Below the pieces are notes generated by a model. It saw nothing but the letters and a program-made list of their open reading frames with translations. It ran no database searches and was not told the DNA's origin. Below are positions 9,364 to 19,700 of a DNA stretch of 64,000 bases, piece after piece (positions within the stretch are counted from its first letter, which is position 1; the number at the start of each line of letters is the position of its first letter). Source of the DNA: Bacillus aquiflavi (GTDB lineage Bacteria > Bacillota > Bacilli > Bacillales > Cytobacillaceae); assembly GCF_019915265.1 (NCBI RefSeq), contig NZ_CP082780.1:2170001-2234000 (forward strand). The letters run 5' to 3'. Both the position numbers and the translations under genes were made by a program.

Positions 9364-10086
9364 TTATAAAACTTTTCTTAAAAATTCTTGCGCCCGTTTA
9401 CTTTCTGGTTTTGAGAAAAACTCATCAGGCTTCGCATCCTCAACAAGTATACCGCCATCAAGAAATAGTACCCTATCAGCCACTTCGCGGGCAAAACCCA
9501 TTTCATGAGTAACAATGATCATTGTCATTCCTGAATGGGCTAGTGATTTCATTACATCTAAAACTTCTTTAACCATTTCAGGGTCAAGGGCTGACGTTGG
9601 TTCATCAAAAAGCATTATTTGCGGATTCATCGCAAGTGCTCTCGCGATTGCAACACGCTGCTTTTGTCCACCCGAAAGACGATTAGGGTAATGATCTGCT
9701 TTTTCTGTTAATCCAACTTTCTCAAGTAATTCAAGAGCGATTTTCTTTGCCTCATCTTTTGAAAGGCCTTTCACTTTCATCGGCGCATACATTAAATTTC
9801 CTAGCACCGTCATGTGTGGGAATAGATGGAAATGCTGGAAAACCATTCCGGCATTTTGGCGCATGTCCCGCTCATTTATTTTTTTATTCGTTTTTTCTTG
9901 TTTATTTATCCAAATCTGCCCGCTCGTCGGTTTCTCCAATAAATTCAAACACCGAAGAAAAGTTGATTTACCTGAGCCTGATGGCCCAATAATAGCAGCT
10001 ACTTCTCCTTCGTTAAATGTTGTTGTGATTCCCTTTAAAACAGATAATGTTCCGAAGGATTTATAAAGATTATCAATTTTAATCAC
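9364..10086 (-). CDS. artM: Amino-acid ABC transporter ATP-binding protein (ArtM/YqiZ type)
   Basis: A 240-aa polar-amino-acid ABC ATPase. Walker A is GPSGSGKST (34-42), the signature is LSGGQKQR (about 137-144), Walker B is [13 protein letters not shown], and the switch His lies in VTHEMGFA. Its start overlaps the end of the permease gene by 8 bp, which indicates translational coupling. It powers import with the adjacent ArtQ permease and ArtP lipoprotein. Arginine is suggested by synteny with B. subtilis yqiXYZ, not by the ATPase itself. Confidence 0.92.
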   Translation of the reverse strand: MIKIDNLYKSFGTLSVLKGITTTFNEGEVAAIIGPSGSGKSTFLRCLNLLEKPTSGQIWINKQEKTNKKINERDMRQNAGMVFQHFHLFPHMTVLGNLMYAPMKVKGLSKDEAKKIALELLEKVGLTEKADHYPNRLSGGQKQRVAIARALAMNPQIMLFDEPTSALDPEMVKEVLDVMKSLAHSGMTMIIVTHEMGFAREVADRVLFLDGGILVEDAKPDEFFSKPESKRAQEFLRKVL

Positions 10087-10738
10087 TATGTCTTAATCTC
10101 CTTTCAATTATTTTCCCTAAAAATGTTAAGGAGATAACCATTAAATAATAAATCACTCCAGCAAATAAAATGGGTTCAAAATACCTAAACTGGTCTCCTC
10201 CAACGATATAAGCCCGGCGCATTATATCCGCAACCCCGATAACTGTAACAACAGCAGACTCTTTTGTTAATGTAATAAATTCGTTCATTAAAGCAGGTAA
10301 AATATTTTTTAAAGCTTGTGGCAAAATGATATCTTTCATCATCTTTTTATATGGAATTCCTAACGCCATCGCTGCTTCTTGTTGTCCTTTATCGACCGCT
10401 AAAATTCCCGCACGAATAATTTCTGAAATATATGCAGCTGAATTTAATCCGAAAGATAAAACGGCAGCAGTAGATGCTTCAATATCAAGTCCAGTTAATT
10501 GTGGATAACCAAAATATATGAGCATAAGCTGTAGAACAAGAGGTGTACCACGAAAAATGGAAGTATAAGCATTTGCGAACCAAACTAACGGCTTAAATGA
10601 GCTAATTTTAAAAAATGATAAAATAATACCGAGAACAAACCCCAAAATAGCCGCTAATGAAACAATTTTGAGCGTAACTCCAATCCCTTGCAAAATATAA
10701 GGCATAGAGGGAATGATCTTGATAAAATCTAACTCCAT
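10079..10738 (-). CDS. artQ: Amino-acid ABC transporter permease (ArtQ/YqiY type)
   Basis: A 219-aa HisM/GlnP-type permease with about five membrane helices. The EAA loop that docks on the ATPase is visible as [27 protein letters not shown], split over about residues 120-146. An FRGTPLVLQ motif in the N-terminal third is typical of polar amino-acid permeases. It overlaps artM and follows artP after a hairpin that could lower its expression relative to the binding protein. Confidence 0.92.
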   Translation of the reverse strand: MELDFIKIIPSMPYILQGIGVTLKIVSLAAILGFVLGIILSFFKISSFKPLVWFANAYTSIFRGTPLVLQLMLIYFGYPQLTGLDIEASTAAVLSFGLNSAAYISEIIRAGILAVDKGQQEAAMALGIPYKKMMKDIILPQALKNILPALMNEFITLTKESAVVTVIGVADIMRRAYIVGGDQFRYFEPILFAGVIYYLMVISLTFLGKIIERRLRHSD

Positions 10739-10810
10739 CTATTATTCCAATCCTCTCTTTAAAAGATTTAAGTCTTATTTTTTTATCATTATGATGTACG
10801 AACAAAGTTA

Positions 10811-10848
10811 AAAAAACGTTCAGGAGAGAAACCGCCTGAACGTTTCCT
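10811..10848 (-). terminator. Intercistronic terminator between artP and artQ
   Basis: On the minus strand AAACGTTCAGG and CCTGAACGTTT form an 11-bp stem with a 10-nt loop, followed by TTTTTTT. Its position between the binding-protein gene and the permease gene suggests partial termination, giving more ArtP than ArtQ/ArtM. Confidence 0.82.
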
Positions 10849-10856
10849 AAATATCT

Positions 10857-11651
10857 TTACTCACCTTGTAACCTTTTTTTCTCTAATTTTTCTAATTCAC
10901 CATTTTCCATTAATTCTTTTAACGCTTTATTAAACTCTTCTGTTAACTCGCTATCTTTAGGAAAGGCAATAGCATATCCAGCCTCTTCACTATCTTCTTC
11001 AATTGTAAATCCAACTAAATCTTTATTTTCTTTTAAATATCCATTAGCAATTTTATCTTCAATGATGGCGGCATCAAATCGACCAGCTAAAATTTCTTGT
11101 ACTAATTCAGGAATTCTATCTCTTTTTTCTACTTTTAATTCAAGTGATTCTGCTAACTCATTCGCCTTTTCTTCTTGAATTGAAGCCAACTGAACACCAA
11201 GTGTTTTTCCGTTTAAATCATCTAAAGTTTCAATTTTACTATCTTTTTGAGATACAATCATATGTTTTGCTTCGTAATATACATCACTGAAATCAACACT
11301 TTCTTTTCGCTCAGCAGTTGGTGTCATTCCAGAAAGAACAAGATCAAGCTTTCCTGCTTGCAGCGCTGGAATTAATCCGCTGAAATCATAATCTTGTACT
11401 TTTATTTCATAACCTAGTTTGTCACCAATCATTTTTACTAAATCGATATCAAAACCGATGATTTCATTACTTTTTGCTGTATCAACAAATTCAAATGGCG
11501 GATAATCAGAGGCTGTCCCCATCTTTAGGACTTTCTTCTCTTCTTTTCCTTTCTCTTTTGCGCTTTTTTTACTATCGTTGTTTGTTCCGCATGCTGCTAA
11601 TATCCCAATCATTAGCATACTAATAACGAATAAAAAAATTCCCTTTTTCAT
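10857..11651 (-). CDS. artP: Polar amino-acid-binding lipoprotein (ArtP/YqiX type)
   Basis: A 264-aa extracellular solute-binding protein, SBP family 3. It has a lipoprotein signal with lipobox LAAC (Cys21), then a Lys/Glu-rich linker and the binding core. Family markers are FEFVDTAKSNEIIGFDIDL, SGMTPTAERK, VDFSDVYY and QLASIQEEKA. It is the first gene of the transporter operon. Arginine or another basic amino acid is plausible from the conserved Asp/Glu around the first strand, but the ligand cannot be proved here. Confidence 0.92.
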   Translation of the reverse strand: MKKGIFLFVISMLMIGILAACGTNNDSKKSAKEKGKEEKKVLKMGTASDYPPFEFVDTAKSNEIIGFDIDLVKMIGDKLGYEIKVQDYDFSGLIPALQAGKLDLVLSGMTPTAERKESVDFSDVYYEAKHMIVSQKDSKIETLDDLNGKTLGVQLASIQEEKANELAESLELKVEKRDRIPELVQEILAGRFDAAIIEDKIANGYLKENKDLVGFTIEEDSEEAGYAIAFPKDSELTEEFNKALKELMENGELEKLEKKRLQGE

Positions 11652-11782
11652 CCTAATGTTCCCCCTGTATTTATTTATTAAGCGAGATATATTATTATTA
11701 TAAAAAACAATTCTTTTTATAATTATACACTATAATGTATTTTAACACATTTTTATCATTATTCAATACTATTTTTTTCTTG

Positions 11783-11811
11783 AAAAAAAGCTCCGTTGCT
11801 GGAGCTTTTTA
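11783..11811 (-). terminator. Intrinsic terminator of brxB
   Basis: AAAAAGCTCC and GGAGCTTTTT form a stem with a 6-nt loop just downstream of brxB on the minus strand, with a run of T beyond. It isolates brxB from the art operon. Confidence 0.87.
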
Positions 11812-11817
11812 AAGTAA

Positions 11818-12255
11818 CTATATTTCTTCACAATATTGATCAAATGCTTGCTGAAGCTTTAAGACGACTGCTGCTGGGTCATATCCCTCAATTTCATGGC
11901 GTTCAACCATTGTGCAAATTTCCCCATCCTTTAATAAAGCAAATGACGGGGAAGAAGGTGGATAATTTGTAAAATAGGAACGTGCTCTTTCAGTGGCTTC
12001 TTTGTCCTGTCCAGCAAAAACAGTTACTAAATGGTCTGGACGCTTATCATAATGAACAGCGTGAAGAGCAGCTGGTCTTGCAATTCCACCTGCGCATCCA
12101 CAAACAGAATTAATCATCACAAGCGTTGTTCCCTTCTTTGAAAGAGCCTTATCTACTTCCTCTGCCGATGTCAATTGTGTATATCCTGCCTCAACCATAT
12201 CTTCACGAGCTTGGCGAACAACATCGTTCATAAACAAGTTAAAATCAATATTCAT
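11818..12255 (-). CDS. brxB: Bacilliredoxin BrxB (YqiW, DUF1094)
   Basis: A 145-aa thioredoxin-fold protein that removes bacillithiol from mixed disulfides on oxidised proteins. The active-site CGC motif is at Cys52-Gly53-Cys54 within [10 protein letters not shown], which distinguishes bacilliredoxins from CxxC thioredoxins. Length and the [11 protein letters not shown] segment agree with the family. It stands as a single-gene unit, with its terminator downstream and about 260 bp of non-coding DNA upstream. It implies the cell makes bacillithiol. Confidence 0.93.
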   Translation of the reverse strand: MNIDFNLFMNDVVRQAREDMVEAGYTQLTSAEEVDKALSKKGTTLVMINSVCGCAGGIARPAALHAVHYDKRPDHLVTVFAGQDKEATERARSYFTNYPPSSPSFALLKDGEICTMVERHEIEGYDPAAVVLKLQQAFDQYCEEI

Positions 12256-12418
12256 CTATAAACACACTCCCTTGAAACAATTTATTTAATTAATAATAAC
12301 AATATGCCTATATTGTTTTCAACATAAAGAACTTTTTTAAAAAAAGTGTTTAATTCTGTTTTAAGGGGGAAATATATATTTAGGCTAGATCCATACCCCT
12401 AAAAACTCCCTAGTAATT

Positions 12419-12460
12419 GGATAGTGTTTAAACAACGCTATCCTCTTTTTTTATCTTAAT
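12419..12460 (+). terminator. Orphan plus-strand intrinsic terminator
   Basis: GGATAGTGTT and AACGCTATCC pair over 10 bp (one wobble) and are followed by CTCTTTTTTT on the plus strand. No plus-strand gene precedes it in the 263-bp gap between brxB and meaB, so it may end a small RNA or an antisense transcript. No promoter was firmly identified. Confidence 0.6.
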
Positions 12461-12489
12461 TGTAATTTTTTCCATATTTTCATCTTAAA

Positions 12490-12513
12490 ATACCTCCCCT
12501 AAAACGGGGAGGT
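12490..12513 (-). terminator. Hairpin after meaB, probable weak terminator
   Basis: ACCTCCCC and GGGGAGGT form an 8-bp GC-rich stem right behind the meaB stop codon on the minus strand, followed by ATTTTAAG. The U tract is short, so termination may be partial. Confidence 0.5.
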
Positions 12514-12518
12514 TGAAT

Positions 12519-13637
12519 TTAAAATTTTTTTTGATATTCTTGAAATAAAAAATTGACGGCCGAAGTAACGGTACGATCACCTGCGATTACTTCATTCTCT
12601 ATTTTCGGCAATAACATTTTTATTTGTGGGTGATAGAAAAAAGACGCTTGTAGATGATCAGTGATCATAGAATAGATCCACTGTTTTGTTTGCATTCTTC
12701 TTCTTTGATCGAATACTCCACTGCTTTTTGTCGTACTTTCAAATGTAGTAATCATTTTCCACAATTCATCGATTCCTTCATGTTTTAATGCCGAACATGT
12801 ATGAGCTTGCGTCTGCCATCCTTTAGTAGCTGGTTGTAAAAAATGAAGAATGCGATTGTATTCCTCTTTTGTTCTTAGTGCATTTGGCAAATTATCTCCG
12901 TCAGCTTTATTCACAACAATTCCATCTGCTAACTCCATAATGCCTTTTTTCATTCCTTGTAATTCGTCTCCAGCACCTGTTAATACAAGAAGCATGAAAA
13001 AATCGACCATATCGCGAACGATTACTTCACTTTGACCAACACCGACCGTTTCAATGAGAATTACATCAAAGCCAGCTGCTTCACATAATAACATCGTCTC
13101 TCGCTTTTTTCGATGAACACCACCAAGTTTTCCTTCTGAAGGAGATGGGCGTATAAAAGCCCGGCGATTTCTCGCCAGCTTTTCCATCCTTGTTTTGTCG
13201 CCAAGAATGCTTCCTCCAGTTAAACTTGAGCTTGGATCAACAGCTAACACAGCAACTTGATGGCCGTTATCACATAAATAGCTACCAAATGCTTCGATAA
13301 AAGTACTTTTACCTGCTCCAGGAACTCCAGTTATTCCAATTCTGATGGCATTCCCTGAATGAGGCAGGAGCTTTTGAAGGAGTTCTTGTCCCTTTTGAAA
13401 GTGGTGTTCAGCATTACTTTCAATTAATGTGATCGCTCGGGCAATCATCGTCCGATCACCTTTTAGCACACCTTTGTAAAGTTCATCGACACTAAGCTCC
13501 GTCTTTTGCTGCTTTTGAAAACGAGTACCCTTTTGAAAGCTTTCGTTTGCTGATGTCGTTTCTATTCCTTTCCGAACAACACTTGAGAAATTTTCCGGAT
13601 GATTCGGATCAACCCATTCAGGTTTTTGCTCAGTCAT
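12519..13637 (-). CDS. meaB: Methylmalonyl-CoA mutase-associated GTPase MeaB
   Basis: A G3E-family GTPase that loads and protects the adenosylcobalamin of methylmalonyl-CoA mutase. Walker A is GVPGAGKST and the base-specificity motif is VNKADGDN. A DPSSSLTGGSILGDKTRM block is characteristic of MeaB/ArgK. The adopted ATG follows the mutB stop by one base, giving MTEQKPEW; an upstream ATG at 13664 inside mutB would add nine residues. Immediate linkage to mutB supports a chaperone role for this mutase. Older records call such genes argK. Confidence 0.92.
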   Translation of the reverse strand: MTEQKPEWVDPNHPENFSSVVRKGIETTSANESFQKGTRFQKQQKTELSVDELYKGVLKGDRTMIARAITLIESNAEHHFQKGQELLQKLLPHSGNAIRIGITGVPGAGKSTFIEAFGSYLCDNGHQVAVLAVDPSSSLTGGSILGDKTRMEKLARNRRAFIRPSPSEGKLGGVHRKKRETMLLCEAAGFDVILIETVGVGQSEVIVRDMVDFFMLLVLTGAGDELQGMKKGIMELADGIVVNKADGDNLPNALRTKEEYNRILHFLQPATKGWQTQAHTCSALKHEGIDELWKMITTFESTTKSSGVFDQRRRMQTKQWIYSMITDHLQASFFYHPQIKMLLPKIENEVIAGDRTVTSAVNFLFQEYQKKF

Positions 13638-13638
13638 G

Positions 13639-15834
13639 CTATTGCACCACTTCCTCATAGCCAAGCCGCTTATAAATTTCGCGAATGACTTTTTGAGCAG
13701 CTACAGGAATAATTGTACCAGGCCCAAAAATTGCGGCCGCACCATTATCAAGTAAAAATTGATAATCTTGGGCAGGAATAACGCCTCCAGCAACGACAAT
13801 AATGTCCTCACGACCGAGCTTTTTCAATTCCTTTATTAGTTCCGGCAAAAGTGTTTTATGACCTGCGGCAAGAGAACTCATTCCGATCACATGAACATCA
13901 TTTTCGACAGCTTGTAATGCCGTTTCCGCTGGAGTTTGGAACAATGGCCCGATATCAACATCAAAACCTAAATCTGCAAATGCTGTTGCAACAACTTTTG
14001 CACCACGATCGTGCCCATCTTGACCCATTTTTGCTACTAAAATACGTGGTCTTCTACCTTCATTTTCTAAAAACTCCTCAGACATTCGCTTTACTTCTTC
14101 AATTTCTTCTTCATTAGAAAAAGCAGAGCCGTATACACCGCTGATTGAACGGATAACAGCTTTATGACGACTTGCTACTTTTTCAATTGCATCTGAAATT
14201 TCTCCAAGTGTTGCTCTTACTCTAGCAGTTTGGACAGCAAGCTCCAATAGGTTTCCTTCTCCGGACTCTGCTGCTTTTGTAATCGCATTTAATGCATTTT
14301 GAACAGCCTGATCATCTCTAGAAGCCTTTAATTCAGTCAGTTTTTCGATTTGTTTTAAGCGAACCGCTGTATTATCAATATCAAGTATGTCAATTGGATC
14401 TTCTTTTTCAAGTCGATAACGGTTCACACCGATAATCGTTTCTTTCATTGAGTCGATATGAGCCTGTCTGCGAGCTGCTGCTTCTTCAATTCTCATTTTT
14501 GGAAGACCTGTTTCGATCGCTTTTGCCATACCGCCTAGGTTTTCAATTTCATTGATATGAGCCCAAGCCCGATTCATTAACTCGTTTGTTAACGTTTCAA
14601 CATAATAAGAACCTGCCCACGGGTCAATAACGTTCGTAATTCCACTCTCTTCTTGTAGAAACAATTGCGTATTTCGGGCAATACGCGCTGAAAAATCAGT
14701 CGGCAGTGCAATAGCTTCATCAAGAGCATTTGTATGCAATGACTGCGTGTGTCCCATCGCTGCCGCATGGGCCTCAATTAATGTTCTAATGACATTATTA
14801 AACGGATCCTGCTCTGTTAAACTCCATCCCGATGTTTGTGAATGGGTCCGCAATGCCATTGATTTCGGATTTTTTGGATTAAACGATTTCATCATTTTGG
14901 CCCAAATTAACCGAGCTGCTCTCATCTTTGCGACTTCCATAAAATAGTTCATGCCAATTGCCCAAAAGAATGACAGGCGAGGTGCGAACGAATCGATATC
15001 AATTCCGGCTTTTAACCCTGTGCGAACATATTCAAGTCCATCCGCAAGCGTGTAAGCTAATTCAATATCTGCAGGTGCTCCTGCTTCTTGCATATGATAT
15101 CCTGAAATACTAATACTGTTGAACTTAGGCATATATTTTGATGTGTATTCAAAAATATCTGCAATAATTTTCATCGACATTCCTGGCGGATAAATATAAG
15201 TATTTCGAACCATGTATTCCTTTAAAATGTCATTTTGAATCGTCCCAGATAATTTTTCTTGGCTTACACCTTGTTCTTCGGCTGTTACGATATAAAAAGC
15301 CATTACCGGGAGAACAGCTCCGTTCATTGTCATGGAAACAGACATTTGGTCTAAAGGTATACCAGCAAATAATGTTTTCATATCAAGAATTGAGTCAATC
15401 GCTACCCCTGCTTTTCCGACATCACCAACTACTCGCGGATGATCAGAGTCATAACCTCGGTGTGTAGCTAAGTCAAAAGCTACAGAGAGACCTTTTTGAC
15501 CCATCGCTAAGTTACGGCGATAAAAAGCATTACTTTCTTCTGCCGTTGAGAAACCGGCATATTGTCGTACTGTCCACGGACGATTAGCATACATCGTCGG
15601 ATATGGACCTCTTGTGTAAGGGGGCAGACCAGGCTTATCATCAAGATGATCCATCTCGGCTAAATCTTCATTTGCATAAAGTGGTTTTACATTAATTTGT
15701 TCATTCGTTTCAAATAAAAGCGCATCAATTGATCGTTCAACCTCTGCTTCTGCTTTTGTTTTCCAGTCATCAATTGAAACAGATTGTTCTTGATCAAAAA
15801 GGCGAATGTTTTTAAAATTAGGCTTATTTTGCAT
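13639..15834 (-). CDS. mutB: Methylmalonyl-CoA mutase large (catalytic, B12-binding) subunit
   Basis: A 731-aa radical enzyme that isomerises (R)-methylmalonyl-CoA to succinyl-CoA. The N-terminal TIM barrel carries [27 protein letters not shown] and the [12 protein letters not shown] segments. The C-terminal cobalamin domain has the base-off ligand motif DGHDRG (D606, H608) and the conserved SSLAAGHK and VAGGVIP strands. Length is normal. It overlaps the mutA gene by 11 bp and runs directly into meaB. No nonsense or frame change was seen. Confidence 0.95.
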   Translation of the reverse strand: MQNKPNFKNIRLFDQEQSVSIDDWKTKAEAEVERSIDALLFETNEQINVKPLYANEDLAEMDHLDDKPGLPPYTRGPYPTMYANRPWTVRQYAGFSTAEESNAFYRRNLAMGQKGLSVAFDLATHRGYDSDHPRVVGDVGKAGVAIDSILDMKTLFAGIPLDQMSVSMTMNGAVLPVMAFYIVTAEEQGVSQEKLSGTIQNDILKEYMVRNTYIYPPGMSMKIIADIFEYTSKYMPKFNSISISGYHMQEAGAPADIELAYTLADGLEYVRTGLKAGIDIDSFAPRLSFFWAIGMNYFMEVAKMRAARLIWAKMMKSFNPKNPKSMALRTHSQTSGWSLTEQDPFNNVIRTLIEAHAAAMGHTQSLHTNALDEAIALPTDFSARIARNTQLFLQEESGITNVIDPWAGSYYVETLTNELMNRAWAHINEIENLGGMAKAIETGLPKMRIEEAAARRQAHIDSMKETIIGVNRYRLEKEDPIDILDIDNTAVRLKQIEKLTELKASRDDQAVQNALNAITKAAESGEGNLLELAVQTARVRATLGEISDAIEKVASRHKAVIRSISGVYGSAFSNEEEIEEVKRMSEEFLENEGRRPRILVAKMGQDGHDRGAKVVATAFADLGFDVDIGPLFQTPAETALQAVENDVHVIGMSSLAAGHKTLLPELIKELKKLGREDIIVVAGGVIPAQDYQFLLDNGAAAIFGPGTIIPVAAQKVIREIYKRLGYEEVVQ

Positions 15835-17710
15835 CTTGTTCCGCCTCCAATCCTTTTAGCAGGTTAGATAGAGTAGCATAACAATTACTCTTTACATGAA
15901 CAAATTCATCTATGCCTGCTGCTGTTAAGTTTGCTTGTTCTTTATTATTAGGCTTACCAGCCATAAAAATATGAATATTAGGATACTTTTCTTTGATAAA
16001 CTTTACTAAGTCAGCGCCATACTGTGCATATTGCTCATCACTTCCACATAAGGCGTAATGACTATATTTCGTTTCTTCTATGAAAGATAAAACATCAGAA
16101 TTTGCTTCTAAGCCAGCACTTCTATCTGTCTTAATACCGCCAGCGGCAAAAAATCCAGCCATAAAGTCAGCTCTTGCTTTATGCTTTTTTAATTCCCCGA
16201 TACAGATGAGACCTACAACCGGATGAATTTTTTCTGCTTGCTTCCGCAGTCTCTCATAAGGTTCTGCAAGTCGCTCTTGCAAAATTGGCTCGACAGTTTC
16301 ACGATAAGCCGATTCTTTTTCCTCTGTTTCTGTTCCTAAATGAGATGGGGTTTCTTCGGATAGATTTGCGTATATGTTTGTACCGATAATACTTTGTTTT
16401 CGAGTAAAGACGTCTTTCATACGCTGTTCTTTTATTGATAAAATTTCACCTTGAAGCCAACCGGATTTTAATACAGCAAAAATACCTTCATTTTCTTCAA
16501 TTTCAAGGAACATTTCCCATGCTTTTGTAGCCAGCTCAGTTGTTAAATGTTCTATATAATATGAACCTCCTCCTGGATCAACGACTCGATGGAGATGAGA
16601 TTCTTCTTTTAAAATTAATTGCGTATTCCGAGCAATTCGTTCTGAAAACTCTGTTTGCTTATTGAATGTTTCATCAAAACTGCTTACGTGCAAATATTGA
16701 ACGCCGCCTAAAACAGCTGCAAATGCTTCATTTCCCGCTCTTAACATATTTACATACGGATCGTATACAGTTTTTGTAAAACGAGAAGTTTCTGCGAAAA
16801 TAACCATTTTTCCTAAACTTTCGGAAGCGCCATATGCTTCGGTTACTTTCCGCCAAATTAATCTTGCTGCTCTAAGCTTAGCAGTTTCCATAAAGAAGTT
16901 TGCACCGATTGAAAATCCAAAAACGATCTTTGACAAAATCTTTTCAATCGATAAACCGCGCTTTAAAAGCTCCTCAATATGGTAAACACCAGTAGCTATC
17001 GCTGCGGCAAGTTCTTGAACTGCATTTCCTCCGCCATTATGATAGACTGTACTATCAACATAAATTGTTTTTAAATGTGGAAATTGTTCCGACGCTGAGC
17101 TTATCACATTTGCCCAGTCATCATAAGTTTCTGAAATTGTTTTAACAAGCCCGCCTTTTTGTACTAAAAGACCGATCGGATCGCTTGCAATAAAACCAGA
17201 AATCTTAGCTTTGTCCCCTTTGTTTGTTTCAGCTAGCTTGCTTAAAAAACTGAGAATCTCTTTTTGCCATACTTCAGCATGAATACTGAAAGGAAACTTT
17301 GTGTAAATATCTTTTAGCAACTCAGAAAATGACTCAACATTTGTTACAAGCCCTTCATTAAGCTGAAAGGAGATCGCATTCTGTCCTTTTTTCAAAGCTT
17401 GATACAGTTTATCTTTTAAATCGCTTACATTCTCAGTAGATAATTTTTGAGCAATTTTCCACGGTGTAGATAAATAGCCAAGCGGCGATATCCCTCGCCG
17501 AAAATCACCTAACCCCGGATATTGTGTATAGTCATTACTACTGTTCACATTTTCTCTCGTATAAAGAGGATTAAGTTGTATTTGCTCATATGTTTTCCTT
17601 TTTAAGGAATCAACTGTTTTTCCTTTTAAACTTTCTTCCGCTTTCTTGTTCCATTGTTCATATGAAACAGATGGAAATGATTGATTTTTCATTGATTCTA
17701 GTTTCATCAC
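15824..17710 (-). CDS. mutA: Methylmalonyl-CoA mutase small subunit
   Basis: A 628-aa non-catalytic partner of MutB in the heterodimeric mutase. It shares the barrel region with MutB ([35 protein letters not shown]). The C-terminal domain lacks the DxHxxG cobalamin ligand, as expected for the small subunit. Its stop overlaps the mutB start. It is the first gene of the mutA-mutB-meaB operon; an AGGGGAGG-like stretch lies 20-30 bp upstream of the chosen start, so a slightly different start is possible. Confidence 0.92.
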   Translation of the reverse strand: MMKLESMKNQSFPSVSYEQWNKKAEESLKGKTVDSLKRKTYEQIQLNPLYTRENVNSSNDYTQYPGLGDFRRGISPLGYLSTPWKIAQKLSTENVSDLKDKLYQALKKGQNAISFQLNEGLVTNVESFSELLKDIYTKFPFSIHAEVWQKEILSFLSKLAETNKGDKAKISGFIASDPIGLLVQKGGLVKTISETYDDWANVISSASEQFPHLKTIYVDSTVYHNGGGNAVQELAAAIATGVYHIEELLKRGLSIEKILSKIVFGFSIGANFFMETAKLRAARLIWRKVTEAYGASESLGKMVIFAETSRFTKTVYDPYVNMLRAGNEAFAAVLGGVQYLHVSSFDETFNKQTEFSERIARNTQLILKEESHLHRVVDPGGGSYYIEHLTTELATKAWEMFLEIEENEGIFAVLKSGWLQGEILSIKEQRMKDVFTRKQSIIGTNIYANLSEETPSHLGTETEEKESAYRETVEPILQERLAEPYERLRKQAEKIHPVVGLICIGELKKHKARADFMAGFFAAGGIKTDRSAGLEANSDVLSFIEETKYSHYALCGSDEQYAQYGADLVKFIKEKYPNIHIFMAGKPNNKEQANLTAAGIDEFVHVKSNCYATLSNLLKGLEAEQDAK

Positions 17711-18466
17711 GCACTGTCAAAGTCGACAGCCTAGCCTCCCCTCTATTCGATAATCAAGTTGTATTAAAATTCAAAAAAGTGTATCCCTTTATTATTTTAT
17801 TATACATATTTCAAACAAGCAATAATGACTTATTATCATGATGATGATTTACAATCCACAATTAACTGAAATTTTATTCAGTACGAACCGAAAAAATCCC
17901 TTTTCTATATTAAAGTACTAAATAAATAAAATTTTTTTAATATAAAAAACAAGCTAAAATTTTACATCTAGTAGGCCTTTCGCTTCTTTTTCACTAGATT
18001 CAAATAAATATAAAAACCGAGTAGGAAAGGATGACTTCCACCAGATTTCCACACCATTGTACGTGAATCTGTCTAACAAGCTTACTTAAATTGTATATTT
18101 ATTATATGAGTCGAATTCGTTCATCTTGGGCTATGGAAACAGAAGCAACTTAGTGCAGTCGATCCAAATAATCGTATTAGGGGATTTTAGATGCATCTGA
18201 TGAGCATAAAAAACGCCATAGATAAATTGTATCGCAGCCTGTGTGTATGTCCGTTTTATCTTTCTTTTCTTATAAAAACAGCACACTATTTTAGATTTAT
18301 CATATAGGTTAATTTGGAATAATATATATGAAATAATGAATAATCAACTATTGTTTTATGCAATTTATATCAAATTCATTTTCCAAATTTGTAAAATATT
18401 TCAATTACTAAAAAACCTCGAAAGGCATATAGCCAATCAAGGTCAAAGTTTGAATACAACTATTAT
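17711..18466. other. Intergenic region with LXG-gene debris
   Basis: This stretch of about 756 bp has no convincing gene. It should contain the mutA promoter near its left end. It also contains a 30-bp exact copy of an internal part of the LXG toxin gene (reported separately), so at least part is the scar of a former toxin locus. The rest is AT-rich with scattered stops in all frames. Confidence 0.6.
18221..18250 (-). repeat. 30-bp LXG-gene remnant
   Basis: This segment (GATAAATTG...TGTATGT) is identical to 23543-23572 inside the intact-length LXG gene. It contains the exact junction at which the LXG fragment at 19590 stops. Sequences on both sides differ. It marks a third, almost fully eroded copy of the LXG module. 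Confidence 0.75.
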
Positions 18467-18802
18467 TTATGTATTTCCCCTTTCCCATACTCTCTTTCCG
18501 TCGGTTAAATAAACTGCACTTGGCGGATCATTATAGAGAGAAATTTCAACCAATGAACTTTTCTTTTGTCTTAACCAATTATATACACTGCCTTCGTTAG
18601 TAGTAGGATGGGATAAAATATGATTTACTTGAAATGCGACTGCATAATATTCGTTATAATTTATATCATCCTCATCCAATCCATTGTCCGTTTCAAAAAG
18701 TGTGTCCGGTTCACCAATAATCTTTAATCCACTATCCCACTCTATTATCAGGTCACTCCCTTTATTCTCTTTTAATGCTTTTATTAAAGGATCATATCCC
18801 AT
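18467..18802 (-). CDS. Candidate immunity protein for the Ntox50-type toxin
   Basis: A 111-aa acidic soluble protein, not recognised as a named family. It has no signal peptide or membrane helix; it is rich in Asp/Glu/Asn and ends KRVWERGNT. It lies 16 bp downstream of the toxin gene's stop, in the same direction, with an AGGAGA ribosome site. In polymorphic-toxin loci this position is nearly always the cognate immunity gene, so that role is inferred from context. The reading frame is intact although the toxin gene is broken. Confidence 0.6.
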   Translation of the reverse strand: MGYDPLIKALKENKGSDLIIEWDSGLKIIGEPDTLFETDNGLDEDDINYNEYYAVAFQVNHILSHPTTNEGSVYNWLRQKKSSLVEISLYNDPPSAVYLTDGKRVWERGNT

Positions 18803-18818
18803 TTATATTCTCCTCTTT

Positions 18819-19590
18819 TTATTTTTTTAATGGTTCTGAAGGCACTATATGTGCACCGGCTTTTCCGTAATGAATTATTCCTCTAGTAGTCTCAATGTAT
18901 TCACCAGTATCATGATCATAGTATTTCCCTATTGGTTCACCAAAATCTACTCTCTCTTTATTTTTAGTAACAGTGGTTCCTTTTCCTGCAAATTTATCAA
19001 GTAATTCTTGCGCTTTTTTATTATCTCCTCCAGAAAATACTTTTGTTTTTTCCGTTTGCTAATTCTTGTTTATAGTTTGGTGTACCGAGAATATGCTTTT
19101 CTTGAGCTCCAGCTTTCACTTTTATTGGGAAACCATTTACTTCACGATATGAACCTTTAGGTACAGAATCTTTTCCATAAGAAGGTCTATGATTACCCGT
19201 ACCCCTACCTTCCTTACTCTTCACCGAAAACATTTGAGGACGAATGTCTCCGAGCGGCTTTGTTCCCATTCCAACAATCGGCAGAGAAAAATAGCCTGTC
19301 GACAGTTGCTCTCGATAAAGTACAGGGACTTTCATCTTGCCCAATTCTGCTTTCGCTGCGTTAATCTTTTCTTGGATAAATTCTTTGCTGTATGGTTTAC
19401 TGTTGTTCACTTTCGGTGATTTTCCAGGACTCTTTACGCTAGAAAGACCTTTTACTCCTTTTAATAAGGTGCTTGGAATGAGAGACGGCAAGGCAGAACC
19501 AGTTGCATACATGATGCCTTCTTGTTCAACTGAATCGGTCACAACCTGTGCGACAGATTCCGCTGTACGAATAGGGTCTTGGATAAATTG
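18819..19590 (-). pseudogene. 3' part of an LXG toxin gene with Ntox50-like tip
   Basis: The remaining part of a type VII-secreted polymorphic toxin. It starts abruptly at the IS3 element, so the LXG targeting domain is gone. The pre-toxin linker (GIMYATGSALPSLIPST through LGDIRPQMFSVKS) is almost identical to the second LXG gene. The tip has the pattern of bacterial toxin 50: KHILGTPNYKQE, AQELLDKFAGKG, KERVDFGEPIG and terminal IHYGKAGAHIVPS. One extra A in the A6 run near 19045-19055 shifts the frame (GKTKVFSGGDN becomes GKNKSIFWRR-stop). It is not functional as read. Confidence 0.8.
19219..19590 (-). repeat. LXG linker direct repeat, copy 1
   Basis: Matches 23180-23551 without a length difference and with only scattered substitutions (for example VKGLSS/AKGLSS, ELGK/GMGK, STGYFS/STGYSS). 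It ends exactly where the IS3-family element begins. Homology drops sharply at the 5' side of the toxin tips. Confidence 0.85.
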
Positions 19591-19645
19591 ATACTACGTC
19601 AAGAGTGTAGACACAGATTTTTTCTACCGCGCTTACGCTTGGTGG

Positions 19646-19695
19646 CCTTGATAAAAAAGTTTAAATAAAGAGCGATTTAAACTTTTTTATCAAGG
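19646..19695 (-). terminator. Large hairpin at the 3' end of the IS3 transposase
   Basis: CCTTGATAAAAAAGTTTAAAT pairs perfectly with its complement across an 8-nt loop (21 bp). It lies directly after the orfB stop codon within the element, and probably ends transposase transcription or blocks read-through. Confidence 0.6.
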
Positions 19696-19700
19696 TAAAA

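Noticed and set aside
11652-11782. Possible T-box, riboswitch or ARG box upstream of artP
   Set aside because: Only AT-rich sequence with several TATAAT-like hexamers; no conserved riboswitch motif and no clear 18-bp ARG box.
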